Made by a program: the position numbers and the translations under genes. DNA of 23,135 nucleotides, from positions 1-23,135 of IMG/VR virus record IMGVR_UViG_3300042390_000165. One strand, 5' to 3'. This DNA comes from a virus. Below, in pieces: positions 14,989 to 21,670 of the stretch. How positions within the stretch are numbered: position 1 is the first letter of the stretch; each line of letters opens with the position of its first letter. The notes beneath the pieces are model-generated. The model was not told the origin of the DNA and did no database searches. It worked only from the letters and a program-made list of their open reading frames with translations.

Positions 14989-15345
14989 ATGGCCAACGAA
15001 GTCGAGATGTCCGCGCGGCTTTACGCCTCCAAAGGCGGTGCTGTGATCAACTCACTGTCTTACAGTGCGATAGCCAACATGACCGGCACCGACATGGGGC
15101 AGCAGACCCAGGTGGTCGGCACTAGCGACGAGACCCTGGACCTCACCGCTGACCTGTCTACACCCTATCGCCTCCTGGTGGTCAACCTAGACCTAGTTAA
15201 CCCGGTCTCTATCGGGCCTTCCTCACCGTACTCGTTCCAGATCCCAGCCGGGCAGTTCATCCTGATCCCGTGGGTCGACGCTACGATGTACGTCAAAGCC
15301 AGCAACAGCTCCGTAAAGATCTTCGCTCAGTTCTGCGAGATCTAA
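14989..15345 (+). CDS. Tail-region paralog 2 (118 aa)
   Basis: This is the second copy of the family at 14602, with MSARLYASKGGAV, GTDMGQQTQVVG and the shared FCEI end. The loop after the NLD segment is shorter and differs (SIGPSSPYSF against SFTSGFAAGAG), as expected if that loop forms a variable contact surface. The duplication is old, since the two differ widely at the DNA level while keeping the same ends. The ATG lies 12 bases after the stop of copy 1 behind CACCAACCCT. Confidence 0.62.
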   Translation: MANEVEMSARLYASKGGAVINSLSYSAIANMTGTDMGQQTQVVGTSDETLDLTADLSTPYRLLVVNLDLVNPVSIGPSSPYSFQIPAGQFILIPWVDATMYVKASNSSVKIFAQFCEI

Positions 15346-15351
15346 CCAGCC

Positions 15352-15561
15352 ATGGCCATTCAACTGCCCTCCAAACTGGCCGAGACCGGCTTCAAGGCAG
15401 ATCATGCCCGGGCCATTAACCAGCTCATCGAGGCTGTGCGCCGGGTCCAGCTCGTCGCCGGGCCTGGCCAACGGGTCGAGCAGAACGCCAACGGCACGAC
15501 CCTGAAGACCCCGGTGATGTCGACAACGGTGCAGACCTCCGAGGAGTCTTGGTTCTACTGA
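15352..15561 (+). CDS. Small tail-region protein (69 aa)
   Basis: I do not recognise this protein. Residues of about 12-35 form a helix (FKADHARAINQLIEAVRR), followed by a Gly-rich turn (VAGPGQRVEQNANGTTL) and a short C-terminal strand ending EESWFY. A helix plus glycine-rich loop of this kind occurs in small phage structural adaptors. It starts 6 bases after paralog 2, and the 900-residue gene begins 3 bases after its stop, so it may help attach that protein to the tail. Confidence 0.55.
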   Translation: MAIQLPSKLAETGFKADHARAINQLIEAVRRVQLVAGPGQRVEQNANGTTLKTPVMSTTVQTSEESWFY

Positions 15562-15564
15562 CCC

Positions 15565-18267
15565 ATGCCCTACGCTACCGACAGGAAAGACAAGATGTTC
15601 ACGGCCTACAACCTGAACGTCCTGTACAGCCGGTTCGACGCGAAATGTCGGGCAGCGTTGAATGAGATGGGTCCGCTGTGGGCTGAAACAGTTAGTGCAA
15701 TCCATTGGTCGGCGCCGTTCCCTTACGGTGTGTGGTACGTCTACCGGAACGACCCGCAGACCGCTTTGAGACTAAAGGACGACGGAGGAGTGCCTAACCC
15801 GTCTATCCCTGGCATCGGCTACTACCGCGACCAGCACAGCCAACAGGCAGCCAAGATCGCCCTGTCGAAGCTCGAGAACAAGTACCTAGACACAGCCGGC
15901 GGCCAGGTCTACGTCGACCACCACAGCACCTCCGGTGATCCTTTTACAGCCGACGTTGGCTCGATCCACTACAGCTTCGAGCTGCTGCGCCGGGAGGTTG
16001 CCGGCATCCAGTACGACGTGCACCTGGGCTGGGATCCCCAGGCCGGCTCAGGCCTGACGTCCTATGTCCGCGGCAGCCTCGGGCCTTCCGACCCCACACT
16101 GCCTCCTGGTCGGATCCACAAGCACAAGCTGGCTGTCGCCGAGATCGCCATCGAGGGCCTGACCGTCTTTCGTATCCTCAACACCTACCAAAGATACGAC
16201 TGCTGGCGGGTGCACAACTGCGGCACCACCACCGTGCAGGTGTTACTCCAGCTACCCGATGGCAGTGGCGATAGGGAGTTTGTAGGCCCAGGGCAGGTCC
16301 GAGCCTTCCGACGCCGCCAGGACGGAACCTGGGCTACGCGCTGGCCTAACGGTGGCTTTTGTTACCATTTCTTCCCGTACTTCCCAGGCGACGTGCCGTA
16401 TTTCGCCGAGGGACCGCCGAGCTGGCAGTCTCCAAGCACCTCGCCATTCCTGGCTCTGGAACGCTCGGCCCAGGCCAACAACGTGGCCAATCCGTTCATT
16501 ATGTTCGACTGGCTGCACACGATGGAGGCACAGATCGACCCAAAGGTTCATCACGACATCCGGCAGGTCTACCCAGGCGTCTATGCCGACCCGGGTGACT
16601 ACCGGCAACAGCTCGGCGACCTGGTGTTCACCTGGGGACGGGCCAAGGTGCGATATATTTTTGGATCTTCCGGCCTGGTATCCGAGGAAAAGATCGTCAA
16701 CTTCCCAGGCGTTGGAAGCCTGGTTCAACGGCTGGAAGGTCTCGGAATCACCGTGGTTCAGAATTCGACAAGTCTGACGCTGACCAGCCGCCGTGGTTTG
16801 ATCTATATCAGCCCGGTCGATTGCAACATCTTTACCGATTCACAGTATCCATATTGGGAGATCGGTGTGGTGCCGGTCACTATTTCCACGATTTATCCCA
16901 GCTCCACAAATCTCGCACCATTTTGGTCTGCCGGCAACGAGGCCACGATCTTCGACAAGGTGCTGGATGTCCGGCGCCGTCTGGCTGTTGAGGCTGGTTT
17001 CCTGAACGACTACGAGGACGCCCACGACATCACCGAGGACAGAATTGGGCTTCTCAGGTTGACGCCTCAAGGGCTGGCGTGCAGCACTGGATCCCCGTTT
17101 GGAATCGAATCAAATATTTTGATCGACTACGAGCAGTATGCTTCAGCCAGCGATCTCTACAACACATCGCGCAACCCAGACTTTGGTGTAGGCCCTTGGA
17201 CCAATTTTTACATGAACTCGGCCAATCGAACAGTGTTGATTGGTCCATCAAAGGTAAACAACGTAACGGGTCAATGGACCAACCTGTTCCCGACTAAGAT
17301 CAGCACATCTACAGCAACCTCGGCTTTGCTTTATCAGGGATCGATCAATGCAGCATTCATCCCGCCAGGAGGGCCTTGGGGATTCGCATCAGGCAACTAC
17401 GACAACGAGCTGATGCGAGCCACCTATGGCGATCCTGAACACGCTTCAATCTCTGGATTTGAGGCTGACTTCTGGGTCAACAAATGGGGAGGGCCCAACG
17501 GTGTCGATGCCTCGGTGCGGATCCTAGGCAGCCCAAACAAAACACCTAAGTTTATTACAGGACCAGATGGTCTTTTGCAGAAATCAGTAGACGACGTTTT
17601 CAAGGACAAGCTGGTATCCCGTTTTGCCTCGACTGTCCCCCTTCAGACACTGACCACAGTCGCCACCTACCGAGATGCTCTTACGTCCATCAAATTTGAT
17701 AACGGAGGGCACATATCAAGCACTTTCGATATCCCTTACCGCCCTCTGCTGACGCTTAACGGCGGCCCAGGCTGCGGCCCATTTTTCCACAAGATCCCGA
17801 AGAGCGCCTGGCTATGGAACCTGCTCCAGTGGCGCCTAGACTCCTGGACCGAGTCGCCGTGCCTGTGTACCCAAAACTTGTCCGCCCCAGGCCTTCCTGG
17901 ATTCTTTGGAACCGGCTATGAGCCCGACTTCGACCTCGATGCCTGGTATTTGGACCAGGCTGGCTACGATCTTCTTAGCGGCTACGGCGTCCAATGCTTC
18001 CGAGGTGAGGACAGCTTCTCGACCGAGTATTTCTTCGTCCCACCTCAGAACATTCAGACCTGGTGCCGGAAGTTCGGCTTCACCTCGGGCAACTGGCAGA
18101 CCGAGAACGGCCAGCCGACCGAGTTTCCAGCGGTGGCAGCCACCCGAGTAAAAGACTACCGGAGCTACTCTGAAAGAGAGACCCAGAAGGTATTATCCTA
18201 CTTCGACGCAACGACCAATTCTCAGAAATACCTGACCCTGAGCTTCGTTGATCTTAAGGGAATTTGA
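15565..18267 (+). CDS. Large unassigned virion protein, probable tail tip or host-contact protein (900 aa)
   Basis: This is the largest gene of the window and closes the late block, a place usually held by tail tip, fibre or adhesion proteins. I recognise no catalytic motif and no standard host-specificity (gpJ-like) domain. The protein is rich in Trp, Tyr, Phe and Pro (WSAPFPYGVWYVYRNDP at about residues 48-64, CYHFFPYFPGDVPYFAEGPP in the first third, several Cys near the C-terminus), which suggests a compact, glycan- or surface-facing protein and not a coiled-coil fibre. There is no signal peptide or membrane segment. The middle (about 16650-17720) is AT-richer than both ends, as if this part had been exchanged. 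Start at ATG 15565 (context GACCCATG). Role is inferred from position and composition. Confidence 0.55.
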   Translation: MPYATDRKDKMFTAYNLNVLYSRFDAKCRAALNEMGPLWAETVSAIHWSAPFPYGVWYVYRNDPQTALRLKDDGGVPNPSIPGIGYYRDQHSQQAAKIALSKLENKYLDTAGGQVYVDHHSTSGDPFTADVGSIHYSFELLRREVAGIQYDVHLGWDPQAGSGLTSYVRGSLGPSDPTLPPGRIHKHKLAVAEIAIEGLTVFRILNTYQRYDCWRVHNCGTTTVQVLLQLPDGSGDREFVGPGQVRAFRRRQDGTWATRWPNGGFCYHFFPYFPGDVPYFAEGPPSWQSPSTSPFLALERSAQANNVANPFIMFDWLHTMEAQIDPKVHHDIRQVYPGVYADPGDYRQQLGDLVFTWGRAKVRYIFGSSGLVSEEKIVNFPGVGSLVQRLEGLGITVVQNSTSLTLTSRRGLIYISPVDCNIFTDSQYPYWEIGVVPVTISTIYPSSTNLAPFWSAGNEATIFDKVLDVRRRLAVEAGFLNDYEDAHDITEDRIGLLRLTPQGLACSTGSPFGIESNILIDYEQYASASDLYNTSRNPDFGVGPWTNFYMNSANRTVLIGPSKVNNVTGQWTNLFPTKISTSTATSALLYQGSINAAFIPPGGPWGFASGNYDNELMRATYGDPEHASISGFEADFWVNKWGGPNGVDASVRILGSPNKTPKFITGPDGLLQKSVDDVFKDKLVSRFASTVPLQTLTTVATYRDALTSIKFDNGGHISSTFDIPYRPLLTLNGGPGCGPFFHKIPKSAWLWNLLQWRLDSWTESPCLCTQNLSAPGLPGFFGTGYEPDFDLDAWYLDQAGYDLLSGYGVQCFRGEDSFSTEYFFVPPQNIQTWCRKFGFTSGNWQTENGQPTEFPAVAATRVKDYRSYSERETQKVLSYFDATTNSQKYLTLSFVDLKGI

Positions 18268-18284
18268 CCCCTGTTTGACCCCTG
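18263..18284 (+). repeat. 11-bp perfect tandem repeat at the late-block end
   Basis: TTTGACCCCTG occurs twice head to tail (18263-18273 and 18274-18284). The first copy supplies the TGA stop of the 900-residue gene. The TTGACC within each copy resembles a -35 element, but no well-spaced -10 follows the second copy. It may be a binding site pair or a chance slippage product. Confidence 0.6.
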
Positions 18285-18307
18285 CAAACATTGGGTTTTC
18301 TCTCAAA

Positions 18308-18335
18308 TCTACAGAAAAGAGTAGAATGCTGTAGA
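18308..18335 (+). promoter_or_regulatory. Inverted repeat around a -10-like hexamer, candidate operator
   Basis: TCTACAG (18308-18314) and CTGTAGA (18329-18335) form a perfect 7-bp inverted repeat with a 14-nt spacer. The spacer holds TAGAAT (18322-18327), one base from the TATAAT consensus. This lies in the 138-base gap before the 177-residue gene, the largest non-coding space of the window. It may be a promoter covered by a repressor site for the genes that follow; a good -35 at the right distance is lacking. Confidence 0.35.
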
Positions 18336-18405
18336 CTCATGTCCTTGTCCTGTGGCAGCTTGACTTCCGTCGGGGCAATCAAGTTTGAAGAAAAAAAGAA
18401 ACAAC

Positions 18406-18939
18406 ATGAGCAACACAGCAAATTTCAACATTCAGAAGGACGAGCAGAAGTTTGAGAAATTGGCTCCTTACTTGGCGTCTGATAAGCACGTGATCGCCGG
18501 ATGGGGAGTGCTGAACATCGCTCAGTGCGCCCAGCAGGACGGTGAACGTGAAAACCCACCGTGCTGGACCGTTGGTTACCTGGAGCAGTATTTCGCCGGC
18601 TGCATCGGAGATACTGGCAGCCGAGAACTTGAACAGGCCTGCAAGGCAATCTGGGACGCCGCAACCAACCCAACACTTAACGTCACGTTGAGGAGCATCA
18701 AAACTGCTGATGGCTATCACAACGTGGACTGCAAAGAGCTTGTTGATTTTGCAATGGCCAACTCCGATTCCGATGCCAAGCGCAACGGGCAGCCTAGGTT
18801 CTGTATCTTTGAGGGCAACGAGTCGATCCGAATCAAAACCAAGAAGGCGTTGGAAAAGATCCTCCATACCGTCTCTTGTCCGGTTAAGGTCGAGGCCTTC
18901 AGGAACTTCAATCACGGTGTGACGATCAAACTGCTCTGA
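18406..18939 (+). CDS. Unknown protein opening the metabolic block (177 aa)
   Basis: I do not recognise this protein. It is the first gene after the non-coding region and probably the first of a separate transcript. It has a charged N-terminus (NIQKDEQKFEKLAPYLAS), a central segment with several Cys residues (NIAQCAQQDG, PPCWTVGYLEQYFAGCIGD, LEQACKAIWDAA) and a C-terminal half ending NHGVTIKLL. No membrane segment or catalytic motif stands out. The ATG at 18406 is preceded by a purine-rich run ending AAGAAACAAC; a TTG at 18385 would extend it by seven residues, mostly Lys and Asn, and is less likely. Neighbouring genes suggest a lysis, host-takeover or DNA-related role, which cannot be decided. 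Confidence 0.62.
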   Translation: MSNTANFNIQKDEQKFEKLAPYLASDKHVIAGWGVLNIAQCAQQDGERENPPCWTVGYLEQYFAGCIGDTGSRELEQACKAIWDAATNPTLNVTLRSIKTADGYHNVDCKELVDFAMANSDSDAKRNGQPRFCIFEGNESIRIKTKKALEKILHTVSCPVKVEAFRNFNHGVTIKLL

Positions 18940-18947
18940 TGGATTTA

Positions 18948-18980
18948 GCCCCGGGTGGGGCCAATACCACCCCCAGGGGC
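18948..18980 (+). other. GC-rich hairpin between unknown gene and lysin gene
   Basis: GCCCC (18948-18952) pairs with GGGGC (18976-18980), and the inner GGGTGG pairs with CCACCC, leaving a 3-nt bulge (CCA) on the 3' arm. The structure starts 9 bases after the TGA at 18939. No T run follows, so it is not a typical intrinsic terminator; it could pause transcription, protect the upstream RNA end or limit read-through into the lysin gene. Confidence 0.5.
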
Positions 18981-19029
18981 GCGACTGGCCAACGCGCAAA
19001 CCACAGCAACACCACAGCAATGCACAGCA

Positions 19030-19425
19030 ATGAACCTCAACAGCTTAATCTCAGCCCTGATGATCGTAGAAAGCAGCAACAACGACCTGGCCATCGGTGA
19101 CCAAGGCCGGGCCATTGGCTGCCTCCAGATCCACCGCGCGGTTGTCCTGGACGTGAACCGGATCACCGGCAGCCATTACCGGCACCAGGACATGACCAAC
19201 CGGGTGCAGGCCCGAGCAGTCTGCCAGGCCTACCTGACCCACTACGTGACCGAAAAACGAATCGGTAGAAAACCAACCATTGCGGATTTTGCTAAGGTGT
19301 GGAATTCTGGCCCTGACGGTTTTAAGAAAACCTGTTCAGACAAATACTCGGCCAAAGTTCAACTTCAAACCATCAAGCAAAATGACAATCACATTGAAAA
19401 ACGGAAGGCAGTTCCAAATAGATGA
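19030..19425 (+). CDS. Lysozyme / transglycosylase-like endolysin (131 aa)
   Basis: The protein carries the pattern of a phage transglycosylase-like muramidase: ALMIVESSNNDLAIGDQGRA at residues 9-28, with Glu14 as the likely catalytic acid, then IGCLQIHRAV (29-38), DVNRITG (41-47) and FAKVWNSGPDGFKK (87-100), the last as in the usual WNGGP..G motif. It should cut peptidoglycan glycan strands and so act as the endolysin or a virion lysin. It has no signal peptide and would depend on a holin; candidates lie about 10 kb upstream. ATG 19030 is preceded by the A/C-rich ACCACAGCAATGCACAGCA; a GTG at 18955 in frame would add an unlikely Pro-rich extension. The last 14 residues are read over the start of the HNH gene and look non-native. 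Confidence 0.78.
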   Translation: MNLNSLISALMIVESSNNDLAIGDQGRAIGCLQIHRAVVLDVNRITGSHYRHQDMTNRVQARAVCQAYLTHYVTEKRIGRKPTIADFAKVWNSGPDGFKKTCSDKYSAKVQLQTIKQNDNHIEKRKAVPNR

Positions 19426-19846
19426 GCAAGATTGGGAAAAGGTTAAGTGTATCAAGTGGAATGTTCACATGATGAAAAAGGGTTACAAATACGTGTACAC
19501 ATTTCAAAAGTTAAATGAAAAGCGCAAAATGGTGTACCTACATAGAGTTCTTATGAATTGCAATGGGTCTTTATTTGTTGATCACATTAATGGAAATCCA
19601 CTAGATAACAGTAGGTCAAATTTACGGTTATCTACAAACAGGCAAAACCAATGGAATCAGAAGCGCATAAGAGGTGCAGTTCCACATAAAGGCGTTACAT
19701 TTGAAAACGGTAGTTTCAGAAGCAGAATTAGAATCAACGGCAAAAAGAAATCACTTGGGCAATTTAAAACAGCGATTGAGGCATCAAATGCATATAACAA
19801 AGCGTCTTTAGAATTGCACGGATCCTATTCACACACAGTTAAATGA
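19382..19846 (+). CDS. HNH homing-type endonuclease with AP2-like domain
   Basis: The 154-residue protein has an HNH nuclease core (YLHRVLM at 52-58, FVDHINGNPLDNSRSNLRL at 65-83, with His54, His68 and Asn80 as likely active-site residues) and an AP2-like DNA-binding domain at 101-146 (KGVTFENGSFRSRIRINGKK followed by LGQFKTAIEASNAYNKA). This two-domain build is typical of free-standing homing endonucleases in phages. The gene is AT-rich (22 of 60 bases G/C at 19441-19500) unlike its neighbours and starts inside the 3' end of the lysin gene in another frame, so it looks like a recent arrival. ATG 19382 is chosen because upstream the same frame lies inside the lysin. Its stop overlaps the next ATG (ATGA). 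Confidence 0.88.
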   Translation: MTITLKNGRQFQIDEQDWEKVKCIKWNVHMMKKGYKYVYTFQKLNEKRKMVYLHRVLMNCNGSLFVDHINGNPLDNSRSNLRLSTNRQNQWNQKRIRGAVPHKGVTFENGSFRSRIRINGKKKSLGQFKTAIEASNAYNKASLELHGSYSHTVK

Positions 19847-19977
19847 AACCCAAAACCATCAACGTGACACCAACCACCCACAAAGCCCTGCGAGCCTACT
19901 GCCTCGCCAACGGCCTCAAGATCCAGGCGGTGGCCGATCATGCCATTCAGGCCTGGCTAAAGAAGGCCGCCCGATGA
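19843..19977 (+). CDS. Ribbon-helix-helix-like small protein (44 aa)
   Basis: This very short frame opens in an ATGA overlap with the HNH stop and closes in an ATGA overlap with the RuvC gene. The product, KTINVTPTTHKALRAY followed by CLANGLKIQAVADHAIQAWL, fits the strand-helix-helix pattern of ribbon-helix-helix DNA-binding proteins: one short strand (residues 4-9), then helices at about 11-23 and 26-41. Such proteins bind DNA as dimers and often regulate their own operon. The fit is by pattern only, but the tight overlaps on both sides and GC-rich, phage-like codon use support a real gene. Confidence 0.62.
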   Translation: MKPKTINVTPTTHKALRAYCLANGLKIQAVADHAIQAWLKKAAR

Positions 19978-20429
19978 AGCGGATCTTGGCCATCGACCCA
20001 GGCCTATCTGGCGGCCTGGCGCACTTCGCCGGCAACCGGGTCACCCTCGAGCCCATGCCGACGACCGACGGCGACATCCGGGAGGTGCTGATCAACTTCC
20101 TGTCCCAGTCGGATGTCTGCTACATCGAGAAGGTGGGCGGATACATCGGAGGCAAGGGAGCGCCCGGCAGCGCCATGTTCCAATTCGGTCGCAATGTCGG
20201 CTTCCTGCATGGGCTCATTGCTTCCATGAACACCAGGTGCATCGAGGTTACCCCACAGCGCTGGCAGAAGACTTTGGGTGCAGGCACCAGCAAGACGCAT
20301 GGAACGCGCTGGAAAGGCCATCTAAAGGGCCTGGCGCAGCAACGGCAGCCTTCACTCCACATCACTCTAAAGACGGCAGATTCGGTGCTGATACTTGAGC
20401 ATGCTCTGATTGCGGAGGGCGTCAAGTGA
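19974..20429 (+). CDS. RuvC-like Holliday junction resolvase
   Basis: The 151-residue protein has the RNase H-fold resolvase signature: MKRILAIDPGLSGGLA with Asp8, CYIEKVGGYIGG with Glu52, FQFGRNVGFLHGLI (69-82), VTPQRWQKTLG (92-102) and a C-terminal TLKTADSVLILEHAL with Asp136 as probable metal ligand. Phages use such resolvases to cut branched DNA before packaging. It is somewhat shorter than bacterial RuvC (about 170) but normal for phage forms. It is coupled to the RHH-like gene before it (ATGA) and to the small gene after it (GTGA), all in one operon with recombination and replication genes. Confidence 0.87.
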   Translation: MKRILAIDPGLSGGLAHFAGNRVTLEPMPTTDGDIREVLINFLSQSDVCYIEKVGGYIGGKGAPGSAMFQFGRNVGFLHGLIASMNTRCIEVTPQRWQKTLGAGTSKTHGTRWKGHLKGLAQQRQPSLHITLKTADSVLILEHALIAEGVK

Positions 20430-20626
20430 GCAAAAAAGAAGACAAAGAGCAGTATCGCCTCACATTCAAAGGACTGCTGTCGATTTATCTACCCGACGCA
20501 GTTATGAACGAAGTCCTAACCGCAATCGAACTGTCCTGCCGTCGCAACGGCTGGGGTATCGCAATTAACGAAGAGAACCGACTGGACTTTGTGCAGATGC
20601 AACAAGTGAAGGAGGCCAATCCGTGA
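20426..20626 (+). CDS. Small accessory protein (66 aa)
   Basis: Unknown protein, acidic-basic mixed, with a predicted strand-helix arrangement (YRLTFKGLLSIYLPDAVMNE, then GWGIAINEENRLDF). It begins with GTG 20426 in a GTGA overlap with the resolvase gene. Its last codons (KEANP and stop) carry a strong Shine-Dalgarno (AAGGAGG) for the next gene, so the C-terminus is constrained by that role. No function can be assigned. Confidence 0.55.
   Translation: MSKKEDKEQYRLTFKGLLSIYLPDAVMNEVLTAIELSCRRNGWGIAINEENRLDFVQMQQVKEANP
20609..20626 (+). repeat. 18-nt gene junction, copy 1
   Basis: AAGGAGGCCAATCCGTGA holds a full Shine-Dalgarno, the end of the upstream frame (KEANP), its TGA stop and the overlapping GTG start at 20623. 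It matches the copies at 20983 and 21270 in 15 or more of 18 positions. The spacing from GGAGG to GTG is ideal for initiation. Confidence 0.8.
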
Positions 20627-21000
20627 CACCAGAAGCACAACGAATAGCCATCGCGGAAGCGTGTGGGTGGACAAACGTAGCACCACGGATCGTCAAAAAC
20701 GTAAAGCATCAAGGCGACGATATAACAGTGGGAATCTGGTCTGATGATGGGTGGATTCCCGACTACCTCAACGACCTCAACGCCATGCACGATGCGGAGG
20801 AACACGCCATTCATAATCTTATGGACGCTGATGAGTGGGGGGAATACGGGATGCTGCTGAAGCGAAGTCATCCGCATGGTCTTTTCTTAAACGGTGAAGT
20901 CGATTATCACGATCTTGCAACCATCCTTCACGCCACCGCCGCCCAACGCGCAGAGGCTTTCCTCCGCACGATTGGCAAATGGCAGGAGGCAAAGCCGTGA
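20623..21000 (+). CDS. Phage ABA-sandwich-like accessory protein (125 aa)
   Basis: The protein resembles a family of small phage proteins with an RIAIAEACGW-like start (here QRIAIAEACGWTNVAP), a central WIPDYLNDLNAMHDAEEH at about residues 44-61 and a C-terminal TAAQRAEAFLRTIGKWQE. Members form a small alpha-beta sandwich and are common in phage accessory regions; their function is unknown. It starts at GTG 20623 behind a strong Shine-Dalgarno within copy 1 of the junction, and its C-terminal WQEAKP coincides with copy 2. Confidence 0.75.
   Translation: MTPEAQRIAIAEACGWTNVAPRIVKNVKHQGDDITVGIWSDDGWIPDYLNDLNAMHDAEEHAIHNLMDADEWGEYGMLLKRSHPHGLFLNGEVDYHDLATILHATAAQRAEAFLRTIGKWQEAKP
20983..21000 (+). 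repeat. 18-nt gene junction, copy 2
   Basis: CAGGAGGCAAAGCCGTGA, with AGGAGG, C-terminal QEAKP, TGA stop and overlapping GTG start at 20997. It is the second of three near-identical junctions. Confidence 0.8.
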
Positions 21001-21287
21001 ACGATCATATTCCTGACCCCACGAAAATGATCAGCGACACCCCCATCTCGGACAGCACCGCTCACAACGTAGGCGACCTCGGTATGCTATGCCGAAGACT
21101 GGAGCGCAAACTAGCCGCGACTCGGAAATACCTGAGTGAGGTTACAGAGCGAGTTAAACGGTTGGAGGAGGCGGGGGATGCGCTGTGCGAAAACTCCAAT
21201 ATATCACGCTGGGATTCACCAGCAGCCGCTGCTCGAAAACTTACGGAGCAATCAAACTGGATTAAAGCCAAGGAGGCCAAGCCGTGA
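20997..21287 (+). CDS. Coiled-coil accessory protein (96 aa)
   Basis: Unknown protein. A helical, probably coiled-coil region spans about residues 27-60 (MLCRRLERKLAATRKYLSEV, followed by TERVKRLEEAGDAL), after an acidic, Pro-containing N-terminus NDHIPDPTKMISDTPISDS. I place the start at GTG 20997 because it lies 7 bases after AGGAGG in the repeated junction and overlaps the previous stop, like its neighbours; the frame is open six codons further up, but those codons lie inside the preceding gene. It ends KEAKP in copy 3 of the junction. Confidence 0.62.
   Translation: MNDHIPDPTKMISDTPISDSTAHNVGDLGMLCRRLERKLAATRKYLSEVTERVKRLEEAGDALCENSNISRWDSPAAAARKLTEQSNWIKAKEAKP
21270..21287 (+). repeat. 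18-nt gene junction, copy 3
   Basis: AAGGAGGCCAAGCCGTGA, with Shine-Dalgarno, C-terminal KEAKP, TGA stop and overlapping GTG start at 21284. It differs from copy 1 at one position. Confidence 0.8.
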
Positions 21288-21454
21288 CACTTGAGGAACG
21301 ACTGCTGTACATAGCGGAAGATCCGTTTGGGTTGTGTGATAAAAACTCACTGCGAAAAATCGCTCTAGAGGTCCGTAAAATAGAAGACCGCATTAAACAA
21401 CTCGAAACCGAGAACGACGCTCTCCGCGCCGATCTGCTGTTATGGCGGGAGTGA
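21284..21454 (+). CDS. Short coiled-coil protein (56 aa)
   Basis: This small frame starts at GTG 21284 behind the third junction copy and ends at TGA 21452-21454. The product begins MTLEERLLYIAEDPFGLCDK and its C-terminal half forms a clear heptad pattern (VRKIEDRIKQLETENDALRA). It may pair with the coiled-coil protein encoded just before it. The strong Shine-Dalgarno and overlap support a real gene; function is unknown. Confidence 0.6.
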   Translation: MTLEERLLYIAEDPFGLCDKNSLRKIALEVRKIEDRIKQLETENDALRADLLLWRE

Positions 21455-21481
21455 TACACTCTAAACCATGAGCCAAATAAA

Positions 21482-21670
21482 ATGAAACACCTTCACGACC
21501 TGCCGGAAGACCACCGGCTGCGGAACGTCGCCATCCAGGACATCGATCTTAAGATCCGCTGCCGTCACACCGGGACGACTCGCAATCCTCGACTCTGGAA
21601 GATCAAGCACGACACCTACAATCGCCTGGGCGACTCTTGGAAAACCAACTTCGACTTTATCATCCAATGA
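21482..21670 (+). CDS. Small basic protein (62 aa)
   Basis: Unknown protein with a His/Arg-rich N-terminus (MKHLHDLPEDHRLRNVAIQD) and an aromatic C-terminus (DSWKTNFDFIIQ). No motif is evident. It starts at ATG 21482 after a 27-base gap without Shine-Dalgarno and overlaps the next gene by ATGA. The base composition matches the neighbouring phage genes, and the tight overlap supports it. Confidence 0.5.
   Translation: MKHLHDLPEDHRLRNVAIQDIDLKIRCRHTGTTRNPRLWKIKHDTYNRLGDSWKTNFDFIIQ

Noticed and set aside
18275-18327. Sigma70-type promoter built from TTGACC (18275) and TAGAAT (18322)
   Set aside because: The spacing is about 41 bases, far from the 16-18 needed, so these two elements cannot form one promoter.
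18955-19029. GTG start extending the lysin by 25 residues
   Set aside because: The extension is Pro/Ala/Thr-rich, reads through the GC hairpin and has no signal-peptide character; ATG 19030 directly precedes the conserved fold.
19280-19381. Earlier ATG extending the HNH protein by 34 residues
   Set aside because: This stretch lies wholly within the lysin gene, encodes an unrelated Cys/Leu/Arg-rich segment, and the HNH fold starts after ATG 19382.
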